NCBI GenBank assembly: GCA_002354805.1
Contig: DEMH01000004.1
Coordinates: 71,150-135,149 of the forward strand
Length of the DNA: 64,000 nt
Reading direction: 5' to 3'
Origin: Gammaproteobacteria bacterium UBA2675
GTDB lineage: Bacteria > Pseudomonadota > Gammaproteobacteria > Pseudomonadales > Pseudohongiellaceae
Positions within the stretch are counted from its first letter, which is position 1, and each line of letters opens with the position of its first letter. Below, piece after piece: positions 43,812 through 52,449 of the stretch. A program made the position numbers and the translations under genes. The notes beneath the pieces are model-generated. The model searched no databases and was not told the DNA's origin. It worked only from the letters and a program-made list of their open reading frames with translations.

Positions 43812-44678
43812 ATGACGGCGAAGAAACTGGAAGAACTGATTGTCGCTCGCCCTTCTTCAGACGGCGATGGGGTAAAACTGCTCCGCGTGTTCGGAGGGGC
43901 CGGTGATCCGGCGCGGTTTGACCCCTTCCTGATGATGGACGAATTTGGCTCTGCGGAAGCAAGCGATTATATCGGTGGTTTTCCACCGCACCCGCACCGG
44001 GGATTTGAAACCATTACCTACATGTTACATGGCCATATGGAACATCAGGATCACATGGGCAATGTGGGTGATCTGCAAAACGGTGACGTGCAATGGATGA
44101 CTGCGGGCGCTGGCATCATACACTCAGAGATGCCCAAACAGACTGAAGGGCGTATGCGCGGCTTTCAGGTCTGGCTCAATTTGCCGGCACACAGCAAGAT
44201 GCAGGCGCCGGACTATCGAGATATTCCTTCGGCAAGCATTCCGGAGTACGCCGGTGCCGCAGTCTCCGGCAAACTGATCGCAGGGCGTGCGCAGCTGGAC
44301 GGAGAGTTGCTGGAGGGGCTGGTCTCCAGGCCTGACACAGAACCGGTATACCTCGATCTGCATTTCGAAAAGGCGTCGGATACGCACACCATTGAAGTGA
44401 CTGACGGTGCCACAACCCTGATCTATGTCTATGAAGGCGAAATAGCACTGGGCGAGCAGGGCAGTCGTGTGCAGCGAGGCAGGCTGGCAAGACTGTCTCG
44501 AGATGGCAGTCGCATTGATCTGCGCACGCTGGCGGACGATACACGTGTAGTGGTGCTTGCTGGCCAGCCATTAAACGAGCCGATCGTCCAGTACGGACCG
44601 TTCGTGATGAACACCCGTCAGGAGATAGAGCAGGCGCTGGATGATTATCGACGCGGCGTATTGGCACAGACTTTTTAG
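43812..44678 (+). CDS. Pirin family bicupin
   Basis: Cupin protein related to pirin/quercetin 2,3-dioxygenase. The metal-binding histidines are in GFPPHPHRGFETITY (His60, His62), followed by HxD/H-rich MLHGHMEHQDHMGN and GAGIIHSEMP. The C-terminal cupin (DLHFEKASDTHTIEV region) is more degenerate. 288 residues; ATG 43812, seven bases after GGAG, rather than the TTG at 43806. Such proteins act as regulators or as ring-cleaving dioxygenases; which is unknown. Confidence 0.9.
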   Translation: MTAKKLEELIVARPSSDGDGVKLLRVFGGAGDPARFDPFLMMDEFGSAEASDYIGGFPPHPHRGFETITYMLHGHMEHQDHMGNVGDLQNGDVQWMTAGAGIIHSEMPKQTEGRMRGFQVWLNLPAHSKMQAPDYRDIPSASIPEYAGAAVSGKLIAGRAQLDGELLEGLVSRPDTEPVYLDLHFEKASDTHTIEVTDGATTLIYVYEGEIALGEQGSRVQRGRLARLSRDGSRIDLRTLADDTRVVVLAGQPLNEPIVQYGPFVMNTRQEIEQALDDYRRGVLAQTF

Positions 44679-44689
44679 TCTTAATGTCG

Positions 44690-44707
44690 ATTTAATTATA
44701 ATTAAAT
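44690..44707. repeat. Perfect 18-bp AT-only palindrome
   Basis: ATTTAATTATAATTAAAT, its own reverse complement, between pirin and the SLC13 gene, 78 bp before the latter's start. Could be an operator or promoter element. Confidence 0.6.
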
Positions 44708-44784
44708 ATTCTTTTATGTAATATAAACGCTGCTCTATACTGCCAATCCGTTCTTTCCCTCAATGGGTTTTCAGGTGAATTATT

Positions 44785-46557
44785 ATGGATTGGCAGGCAT
44801 TGTTGTCTCTCGGGTTGACCGCCGGCGTTCTGCTGACGCTGATCTCTACCCGATTGCCCGCGCACGTGGTACTGATGACGGCCCTGGCAATCCTGAGTCT
44901 GGTCGGAGTTCTGACGCCGACCGAGGCGCTTGCAGGATTCGCGAATCCAGGGCTGATAACAGTCGCCGCGATGTTTGCAGTCGCTGCCGGGCTGCATGGT
45001 TCCGGCGGCATCGACCTGCTGGTCAACAGGTTCCTGGGTAAACCTCAGTCCATAAGAGGCGCCATGCTGCGCCTCTTTTTGCCCGTGCTGCCGCTGAGTG
45101 CATTTCTCAATAACACACCCGTCGTGGCCACCATGATTCCCGCCATCAATTCCTGGTCGCGCAAGATCGGTATTGCACCCTCGCGCCTGCTGATTCCGCT
45201 GAGTTATGCTGCCATAGTCGGCGGAACTCTGACCATGATCGGCACCAGCACCAACCTGGTTGTTTCTGGTCAGTATCAGTCACTAACTGGCGATGAGGCG
45301 TTCGGCGTATTCTCCATCACCCTGATCGGTCTGCCTGTCGTGCTGGTTGCCACTGTCTTCATGCTGCTGGTGCTGCCCAGGGTTCTGCCCGATCGAAGCG
45401 CCCGCAAACCCTTTGCCAATATGCGTGAATTTACTGTTGAGGTGGCAGTCGACCCCCATGGCCCTCTGGTTGGACTGACCGTTGAAAAGGCTGGCTTGCG
45501 TGATCTGGAGCGGCTTTACCTGGTGGAAATCAGCCGTGGCGACTCGGTGGTTACCGCAGCGCCATCTGAAGAGACATTGCTGGCAGGTGACCGGCTGGTG
45601 TTCGCCGGCGAAACCGAAGCTGTGACTGACCTATTGCGGATCAATGGTCTGACCGCCTCGGCGGGTGAGAATACTCTGATGCAGCAGGACCGCGCCGAGC
45701 GTCGTCTGATTGAGGTGGTTGTTTCCCAGTCATGCGCGGCAGTTGGCGAGACCATCCGAAGCTCGCGATTCCACGACCGTTACGGTGCTGTTGTCATGGC
45801 ACTGGCCCGAAATGGTGAGCGTATTGAGGGCAACCTGGGCAATATCATCATAAAACCAGGTGACACGCTATTGCTGGAAGCCCGTCCTGCCTTTGTTACA
45901 CGTCAGCAGTACAACAAGGATTTTCTGGTCGTCAACGATCTGGACAAGGTTGCGCCGAGGCACGAGAAGGCCGGATTGGCCTGGACCATCCTGCTGCTGG
46001 CAGTTGGTGCGGCCGGATTGAATCTGGTGAGCATGCTCGATGCCGCTCTGATTGCAGTAGGTGTCATGATGGCCACAGGCTGTCTGACAATCAGCCAGGC
46101 GGAGAAAAGTCTTGAATTGCCAGTGCTGATCACGATAGCCGCCTCATTCGCCCTGGGTGCTGCCCTGCAGAAAACCGGCGTTGCGGCAGCCCTGGCCCTG
46201 GCCATTGTAGAGTTGAGTGGCGGGCGCCCATGGCTGTTGCTGGTGCTGATATACGCAGCGGTATCGCTGTTGACCGAGGTAATCACCAACAATGCCGCCG
46301 CGGTGATCATGGTGCCTTTGGCGCTGGCGATCACGCAGCAGGCCGGGCTTGATCCAGAGCCTTTTATGTTCGCGATCATGATAGCGGCATCGGCCAGTTT
46401 TGCGACACCATTAGGTTATCAGACCAACCTGATGGTCTATGGCCCTGGTAGTTATCGGTTTTCCGACTTTCTGCGTGCAGGGATTCCGATGAATATTATT
46501 GTTGGAGTAACCACACTCACCGTTTTACTGTTGTTCTATCCGTTGCAGTACAGTTGA
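44785..46557 (+). CDS. SLC13-family anion transporter with two TrkA-C (RCK_C) domains
   Basis: About 11-12 membrane segments interrupted by a cytoplasmic insert of two TrkA-C domains (~residues 221-295 and 305-390). The N-terminal half has SAFLNNTPVV and GTSTNLVVSG, and the C-terminal half has TNNAAAVIMVPLA, the paired motifs for sodium/anion binding in DASS-type carriers. 590 residues. Such bacterial proteins have been linked to sulfate, dicarboxylate or citrate; the substrate here is undetermined. Confidence 0.9.
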   Translation: MDWQALLSLGLTAGVLLTLISTRLPAHVVLMTALAILSLVGVLTPTEALAGFANPGLITVAAMFAVAAGLHGSGGIDLLVNRFLGKPQSIRGAMLRLFLPVLPLSAFLNNTPVVATMIPAINSWSRKIGIAPSRLLIPLSYAAIVGGTLTMIGTSTNLVVSGQYQSLTGDEAFGVFSITLIGLPVVLVATVFMLLVLPRVLPDRSARKPFANMREFTVEVAVDPHGPLVGLTVEKAGLRDLERLYLVEISRGDSVVTAAPSEETLLAGDRLVFAGETEAVTDLLRINGLTASAGENTLMQQDRAERRLIEVVVSQSCAAVGETIRSSRFHDRYGAVVMALARNGERIEGNLGNIIIKPGDTLLLEARPAFVTRQQYNKDFLVVNDLDKVAPRHEKAGLAWTILLLAVGAAGLNLVSMLDAALIAVGVMMATGCLTISQAEKSLELPVLITIAASFALGAALQKTGVAAALALAIVELSGGRPWLLLVLIYAAVSLLTEVITNNAAAVIMVPLALAITQQAGLDPEPFMFAIMIAASASFATPLGYQTNLMVYGPGSYRFSDFLRAGIPMNIIVGVTTLTVLLLFYPLQYS

Positions 46558-46566
46558 CCCGGGCTG

Positions 46567-46610
46567 CTGGAAGCGGTAACAAGTCGCTTTTGCGTGTTAC
46601 CGACTTCCAG
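46567..46610. terminator. Bidirectional stem-loop between convergent genes
   Basis: CTGGAAG-CGGTAACA pairs with TGTTACCG-A-CTTCCAG, sixteen pairs with one bulge. It lies between the converging SLC13 and quinohemoprotein genes. No long T-run on either side. Confidence 0.6.
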
Positions 46611-46623
46611 TGGCGTTTGCTGC

Positions 46624-48762
46624 TCAGGGTAGAGCAAAAACGTATACGGCATTGCCGCTACGCGGTGGGTTAATGTCAGTTGCTACCACTCGCGGTACCA
46701 TTCTGGGGCTCGTGCCACCATTTGCGGTTGTGACTGCAATGTATTGCTTGCCGTCGATGCTGAATGTCAGCGGGTGGCCCTGCACAGCTGTGCCAAGCCG
46801 GGTTTCCCAGACAATATCGCCTGTTTCGGCGTTAAACGCGCGGAAGCGCCGGTCCAGGTCACCCACAAACGCCAGATTGCCGGCAGTGGAGAGCACACCG
46901 GTTATGAACGAGGCGCGCTGTTCGTAACTCCAGCGCTCTTCCATTGTGTCCACATCGTAAGCTGCGAGCTTGCCCAGGTTGCCGTTGGTATCAGGCATTT
47001 CATAGAATCGACGGTTGCTGGCCAGTCCGCCGGAGCCAGGCTCCAGAGCGACTGCACGGGCACGGTTGTCCAGGCAGGTCTGACTCAGGGGTGCGATCAG
47101 AGAGTTGCTTGGTGCGTGGTAGCTCATGGAATGCCAGTTCTTGCCGCCCGCGCTGCTGGGGCAGGCCGGAATCCACTCATCAAGCTGTGCGTTGACGATA
47201 TCTTCCCGATAGGTCACGGCGCCGGTTTCGGGATCGATGTGGCTGAATACATTCTGGTACATGGTTTCCTTGAAGCCCAGGAACTCGCCCGTTTCGCGAT
47301 CGTTCTTCCACAGGATGCCGTGTTTGCCCAGTGACAGCACCAGCTTCCGTCCATTGCGATCTACCAGAACACGCTCGAATACTTCATCCAGATCCAGGGC
47401 TTCGCCCGGCACATGCTGGAAATGCCAGGCCAGCTCTCCGGTATCGACATCAAGCGCCAGCGTGGAATTGGTATAGAGGCCTGCATCGTGGATGGACATG
47501 TGGCGGCTGGGTGGCGCCCAGGGTTTGGCCTGCGCTACCCCCCAATATGTCAGGCGGGTTTCCGGATCATAACTGCCGGTGATCCAGGTCTCACCACCAG
47601 CACGGTAAAGGTCATCCAGGTCACCCCAGGTGTCGCCACCGGGTTCGCCGGTCTTGGCAATCGTATTGAAGCGCCACTGAAGCTCGCCGGTATCCGCGCT
47701 ATAGGCACTGATATAACAGTCCTCAGGGATGTACGTTGCGCAATTGGCCAGGCCTACGATGACTTTGTCGTCGGCAATCAGCGGGCCGCTTGAATTGGCA
47801 AAACCTTTGCTGCTGTCGGCAACAACCTGTTCCCAGACCTGCTCTCCGGTTCGGGCATTGAGTGCGACCAGCCGGGCATCGGTGGTTGCCTGGATGATCT
47901 TGTCGTCGTAGATGGCAATGCTGCGCATGTCTTCGCCGCTGTTGGGACCGGCCGCATGCTCCCATATCAGCTCTCCATTGCGCGCATCCAGAGCCTGAAT
48001 GACATTGCCGGGGTTAATCAGGTACATAATCCCGTCATAAACAATGGGCGCGGGCTCTGAGTCGCCTTCATGCATGTTCCACACCCATTCCAGTCGCAGC
48101 GAGCTGACATTGTCTACGCTAATCTGGTCCAGAGCGCTGTAACTCCACGCCTGCGGATTGCCGCGCCACATCAGCCAGTCTTCTGGAGGTGGGTTCACAA
48201 GCTCTGCGGCGGACAGCGGTGTAAAGTCGTCTACCGTGCCGGCAACAGTCACTCCCAATTCCTCTTCCTCAGCAGACCCTTGCGGGAACACGCTGTTGGC
48301 AGACTCTGTAGGGGCAGCGGCGGCCGCAGTGCTGCGCGGGAAATCACTCAATGCATAGCTGCTGTCGGCAGCCAGGGGCTGTTCACTGGCCAGAATCTGA
48401 TTGTTCTGCAATATATAGGCAGTTACGTCCAGAAAGTCCTCCTGACTCAGATCCGAGGAACCTGCTGGAGGCATGCTGGTGCTGATCAGTTGTACCAGCG
48501 CACTCATGGACTGGTCTGACCAGCGGCTGTCGAAGGCTTCGCCACTCAGGGCTGGCCCGGCGCCACCGCCCTGTAGTGCTGTGCCATGGCAAAGCGCACA
48601 TTGCGCCTGGTATACCATGGCGCCTCGCTCAGCCTGTTCGGCATGATAGGTGGCAATACCTGCTTCGGAGGCGTTTTCAGAGGGGCTGCACGCTGCCACC
48701 AGACCGATCAGGCTCAGGCCAAGCGGCAATGCGGAGATTCTGCCGGGTATGATGTTGTTCAT
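46624..48762 (-). CDS. Quinohemoprotein (PQQ) dehydrogenase lipoprotein with N-terminal cytochrome c
   Basis: Eight-bladed PQQ enzyme oxidising alcohols, aldehydes or related substrates in the periplasm and passing electrons to a c-type heme. From ATG 48762: lipoprotein signal with LVAACS (Cys25), cytochrome c motif CALCH (55-59) with a distal Met, a linker, then the PQQ propeller with repeated W-docking motifs (GELIWEH, GEQVWEQ, GELQWRF, GDIVWET) and the family aspartate region GSYDPETRLTYWG. Quinohemoproteins usually have heme at the C-terminus; here it is at the N-terminus. An in-frame ATG at 48798 is possible, and the frame is open to 48957. 712 residues. Confidence 0.88.
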   Translation of the reverse strand: MNNIIPGRISALPLGLSLIGLVAACSPSENASEAGIATYHAEQAERGAMVYQAQCALCHGTALQGGGAGPALSGEAFDSRWSDQSMSALVQLISTSMPPAGSSDLSQEDFLDVTAYILQNNQILASEQPLAADSSYALSDFPRSTAAAAAPTESANSVFPQGSAEEEELGVTVAGTVDDFTPLSAAELVNPPPEDWLMWRGNPQAWSYSALDQISVDNVSSLRLEWVWNMHEGDSEPAPIVYDGIMYLINPGNVIQALDARNGELIWEHAAGPNSGEDMRSIAIYDDKIIQATTDARLVALNARTGEQVWEQVVADSSKGFANSSGPLIADDKVIVGLANCATYIPEDCYISAYSADTGELQWRFNTIAKTGEPGGDTWGDLDDLYRAGGETWITGSYDPETRLTYWGVAQAKPWAPPSRHMSIHDAGLYTNSTLALDVDTGELAWHFQHVPGEALDLDEVFERVLVDRNGRKLVLSLGKHGILWKNDRETGEFLGFKETMYQNVFSHIDPETGAVTYREDIVNAQLDEWIPACPSSAGGKNWHSMSYHAPSNSLIAPLSQTCLDNRARAVALEPGSGGLASNRRFYEMPDTNGNLGKLAAYDVDTMEERWSYEQRASFITGVLSTAGNLAFVGDLDRRFRAFNAETGDIVWETRLGTAVQGHPLTFSIDGKQYIAVTTANGGTSPRMVPRVVATDINPPRSGNAVYVFALP

Positions 48763-48837
48763 GATTGATGGGTTTCGATGGGGTTTTGATATGGGCATGA
48801 TGCTATCCGCTGGTATTATTGTTGGCATAAACTCTAT

Positions 48838-51800
48838 ATGATTCGAGTGGTTGAGTATACCCGACAGCGCCACAGGCCCGGTATGGAAACCAGAGAGCAT
48901 TGCGATAATTACAAAACCGATTCCAGAATGATGGGGGCGGCAGCTGATCCTGGGCAAAGGGACCTCGGGGTGATGTTCCTGCTGTGGGGAATCCTGCTGC
49001 TATTACTGTTCGCCAGGCCTGTCAGCGCACTGGATCTTGACAGCTTTGGCGGCGGCATGGTGCCTGGTTCCGAGATGCTGCTGCTGGACGATGCCGACGG
49101 CGAGCTGAGCTTTGATCAGGCGCGTCTGCAGCTGGAAACGCAGGGCCAGCCCTGGGTTGCTCCAGGGCAGCCAAATCTCGGTTATCGCGGTGGTGCTCTC
49201 TGGGTGAGGATCGATCTGGACAACCGCTTTGACGAACCAGAACAGTGGATTGCCTTCACAACCTTCACGCAACTGACTCGCGTGGACTTCTACTTTGAAG
49301 AAGAAGGTGAATGGGTACAAAAGTCAGCCGGCGCCTCATTGCCATTTCGTGCCCGCGATCGTGCCCATCGCAGCATCAACTTTGAGTTCCCGGTGTTGCC
49401 TGATCAGGCGCAGTCAATCTATTTCCGGGTAGAGACTTCCGGCTCACTGCAATTCCCGCTGATGCTGGGTAATGAGCAGTTCTTTGCATCAGAGTCCCAG
49501 CGATCCCTGTTCACCTCGGGTCTTTACTTCGGCCTGATGTTAATGATTGCGATCTACAGTTTTACGGTCTGGCACACCAGTCGTGAAACCGGCTTCCTGT
49601 ACTTCGGTCTGATCGTGCTGTTTGGCGGCCTGTACTCGCTGACTGCCATGGGGCTGGCCTATCAGTACCTGTGGCCAGAGAGTCCTCAGTGGTCCAATAA
49701 AGCCACCGGTGTCATCGCCCTGCTGGTCTGTCTGTTTGTCATGGCCTTTGTCCAGCGCTTTCTCAATCTGCCCCAGATTGACCGGCGTATCGACCGCGCC
49801 GCCACAATCTATATTCTGGTGGTGGCGGCGGCCATTGTGATTTCATTCCTGTTAAGCGCCTCGCTGGTCAATCGCATGGCGCTGACAGCAACCGCCTTCA
49901 ATATGCTGATCATCTCGATTGGAGCATTGCGGGCGCAGCGGCGAGGTTCCCGTGCCGCGAGTTTTTTCATCTCTGCGTGGATCATACTGCTGGTCGGTGT
50001 ATTGCTGGAATTGACTCAGCGTCTGGGTGTACTGATTCCCCCGCTGCTAGCCTACAACGGTATTCAGCTGGCATCACTGCTGGCGATCACCGTGCTCGCC
50101 GTCGGACTCAGCGATCGACTGCAGAACATGATGGAAGGTTACCGGGCGGCTCAGGAAGATCTGCTGAAGGCAAATCAGTTAAAAATTGATGCTCTGCAGC
50201 AAGCCGACAGCGTCAAAGAAGAATTTATCGCCAATGTGTCACACGAGTTGCGTACGCCACTGACTGGCATCATCGGCCTGGCCGAAATCATGCTGGCGGA
50301 TCAGCAGTCGACCACACTGACAACATCGCAGCGCGAAACACTGACTTTGATGAAGGTCAGCGCGCAACGTCTCTCCAGCCTGGTCAATGATGTCATTGAC
50401 TTTTCCGCCATGAAAAATGGTCAACTGGCGCTTAATCGGAACGACACTGACCTGAAAGAGGTTTGTGAGCTTGTGGTCCGCATGACTCGCCCTTTGATCG
50501 GTGAGAAACCCATCAAGCTGGTTGAAAACTACCCGCCGGGGCAGATTATTGTTGAAGGAGACGAAGATCGGCTGCAGCAGGTACTGTTCAACCTGGTTGC
50601 CAATGCCATCAAGTTTACACCGCATGGCAGTGTCACTATTGCGGTGGAAGTTCTGGACCTGGACGTGCGGGTTTCAGTTCGTGATACCGGTATCGGTATT
50701 TCGGCTGAGGATCAGAAACAGATATTCCAGCGTTTCTATCAGGTTGACTCGGCCGAGGCCAGAAAATCAGGTGGAACGGGACTCGGGCTCTCGATTTCGC
50801 AGCGCCTGCTTGAACTGCACGGTTCGGAGATTGTGTTACGCAGCACGCAGGGCGAGGGATCACTGTTTTACTTTGATCTTCCCCTGAAGAAAGCCCTGCC
50901 TGAAGGCAAGAAGGCAGTAAAACAGGAAAGTGCTCAGGCCGGCAAAGATGTCAACGCAGATATAAGTGCCCCGGCTGAGCTGTCCGCGGCGCTGAAGGCA
51001 ACGGGTCTGAATGTTGATCGACGCCGGGCATCTGACGATGCATCAGATACGACTGTAGTGGAGAGTCCTGCCCGCAACCGCAAGACACGCGGGCGTATTC
51101 TGGTGGTTGACGATGAGTATCTGAACCTCAGGATTGTGGAATCACACTTGTCGGAACACTACGACCTGATAACGGCTCTCAGTGGCGCAGAGGCGCTGGA
51201 GAAGCTCAGTCAGGTCAAGCCGGATATGGTGATACTGGATCTGATGATGCCCGTCATGACCGGCTACCAGGTATGCCAGATCATGCGCAAGCGCTATGAT
51301 GCGGATGAACTCCCAATTGTGATTCTTACTGCTAAAAACCGCGCTGAGGACCTTGTCAAAGGTCTTAGTCTGGGCGCCAACGACTACATCACCAAGCCTT
51401 TCAGCAAAGAAGAGCTGCGAGTCAGAATTGATAAGCAGTTTGAGCTGATGTTGCTGCAGCAGGTCCGGCGCGACAACCAGCGCCTCAACTGGCAATTGCA
51501 GCGATACGAGGAAAATGAAAAGCGATTGCGTCAAAGAGAGCAACGGCTTGCGGCGCTGTTGGACGTGACAGGTGACCCATTGCTGGCGGTTGATGAAGCC
51601 GGTGTTTTGATCTATGCCAACGAGCCGGCTCAGCAATTGCTCGATATCAATAGTCAGGACTATCTGCAGCAGTCAGTGAATCGCGTCGCAGATGCACTGC
51701 TCAATCGGTCGCCAGCGCTCGCTGATGCGGTGCATTTTCCGTTTGATGAGGCGATGATTTCACGGCGTGACGACATTGAGTATTTCGACTTTGAGCTGGC

Positions 51801-52449
51801 AGGAGAAACTGGTCGTTTCTGTCTGTTGACCATCAGTCAGATGGAGCAGGAGTTCTATCTGATTGTATTCGAGAAGGAAAGGTCTGCTGTCGTTTCGACC
51901 TCTCACGATGAGGGTTTTGATCACGCACCCGAGTCGCTCAGCCTGCCACAGATTGTTGCCGAGATTAACCGCAACGTGGAGCGGACACAGACCCTGGGCG
52001 AATATCTGTCGAATATCAAGCCCGAGGATCTGCACAAACACAGCGAGCTGGTCGACGAGCTGAAGTATATAGACTCGCTGATCTCCAAACTCTCTACCAC
52101 ACTCAGTGTGGATGATGAGGACAGCGAGGAGGCTTATCGCGAAGCTTTGGTGAAAGTCATGCAGGACTGTCACTACTACTGGCAGAAAATCACCGGCGAG
52201 TCCATTATTGATCTGGCAGAAAAGAGCCGAATCTGGAGTGTCAGCGTCGACAACGGTCGTCTGCGCACGCGGTCAATGAATCGTTACCTGTCGCTCGAGA
52301 AGCTACCGGCCAATCCTAGATGGCGCCAGGTAGCCCGTACTGCATACTTCGTTTTGTCCAAGGTTAATCATGATGAAGAGGCCAGAGATGCCCTCGAGAC
52401 GTCAGTCGGACGTTTGCAGGAGATTGTGGAACAGCGTGCGCTCAACTAA
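48838..52449 (+). CDS. 7TM-DISM hybrid histidine kinase
   Basis: Signal/anchor around residues 45-65, an extracellular 7TMR-DISMED2 domain (~75-220), seven membrane helices (~225-420), coiled linker, HisKA box NVSHELRTPLTG with His469, HATPase (N box VLFNLVANAIKF, GTGLGLSIS), then a receiver domain with VVDDEY and phospho-acceptor Asp801 (ILDLMMPV). A PAS-like segment (~900-985) and a helical ~200-residue C-terminal region follow. 1,203 residues from ATG 48838; ATG 48883 or 48928 are alternative starts. It is divergent from one PQQ dehydrogenase and overlaps the next, so it may control them. No separate response regulator is next to it. Confidence 0.9.
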   Translation: MIRVVEYTRQRHRPGMETREHCDNYKTDSRMMGAAADPGQRDLGVMFLLWGILLLLLFARPVSALDLDSFGGGMVPGSEMLLLDDADGELSFDQARLQLETQGQPWVAPGQPNLGYRGGALWVRIDLDNRFDEPEQWIAFTTFTQLTRVDFYFEEEGEWVQKSAGASLPFRARDRAHRSINFEFPVLPDQAQSIYFRVETSGSLQFPLMLGNEQFFASESQRSLFTSGLYFGLMLMIAIYSFTVWHTSRETGFLYFGLIVLFGGLYSLTAMGLAYQYLWPESPQWSNKATGVIALLVCLFVMAFVQRFLNLPQIDRRIDRAATIYILVVAAAIVISFLLSASLVNRMALTATAFNMLIISIGALRAQRRGSRAASFFISAWIILLVGVLLELTQRLGVLIPPLLAYNGIQLASLLAITVLAVGLSDRLQNMMEGYRAAQEDLLKANQLKIDALQQADSVKEEFIANVSHELRTPLTGIIGLAEIMLADQQSTTLTTSQRETLTLMKVSAQRLSSLVNDVIDFSAMKNGQLALNRNDTDLKEVCELVVRMTRPLIGEKPIKLVENYPPGQIIVEGDEDRLQQVLFNLVANAIKFTPHGSVTIAVEVLDLDVRVSVRDTGIGISAEDQKQIFQRFYQVDSAEARKSGGTGLGLSISQRLLELHGSEIVLRSTQGEGSLFYFDLPLKKALPEGKKAVKQESAQAGKDVNADISAPAELSAALKATGLNVDRRRASDDASDTTVVESPARNRKTRGRILVVDDEYLNLRIVESHLSEHYDLITALSGAEALEKLSQVKPDMVILDLMMPVMTGYQVCQIMRKRYDADELPIVILTAKNRAEDLVKGLSLGANDYITKPFSKEELRVRIDKQFELMLLQQVRRDNQRLNWQLQRYEENEKRLRQREQRLAALLDVTGDPLLAVDEAGVLIYANEPAQQLLDINSQDYLQQSVNRVADALLNRSPALADAVHFPFDEAMISRRDDIEYFDFELAGETGRFCLLTISQMEQEFYLIVFEKERSAVVSTSHDEGFDHAPESLSLPQIVAEINRNVERTQTLGEYLSNIKPEDLHKHSELVDELKYIDSLISKLSTTLSVDDEDSEEAYREALVKVMQDCHYYWQKITGESIIDLAEKSRIWSVSVDNGRLRTRSMNRYLSLEKLPANPRWRQVARTAYFVLSKVNHDEEARDALETSVGRLQEIVEQRALN

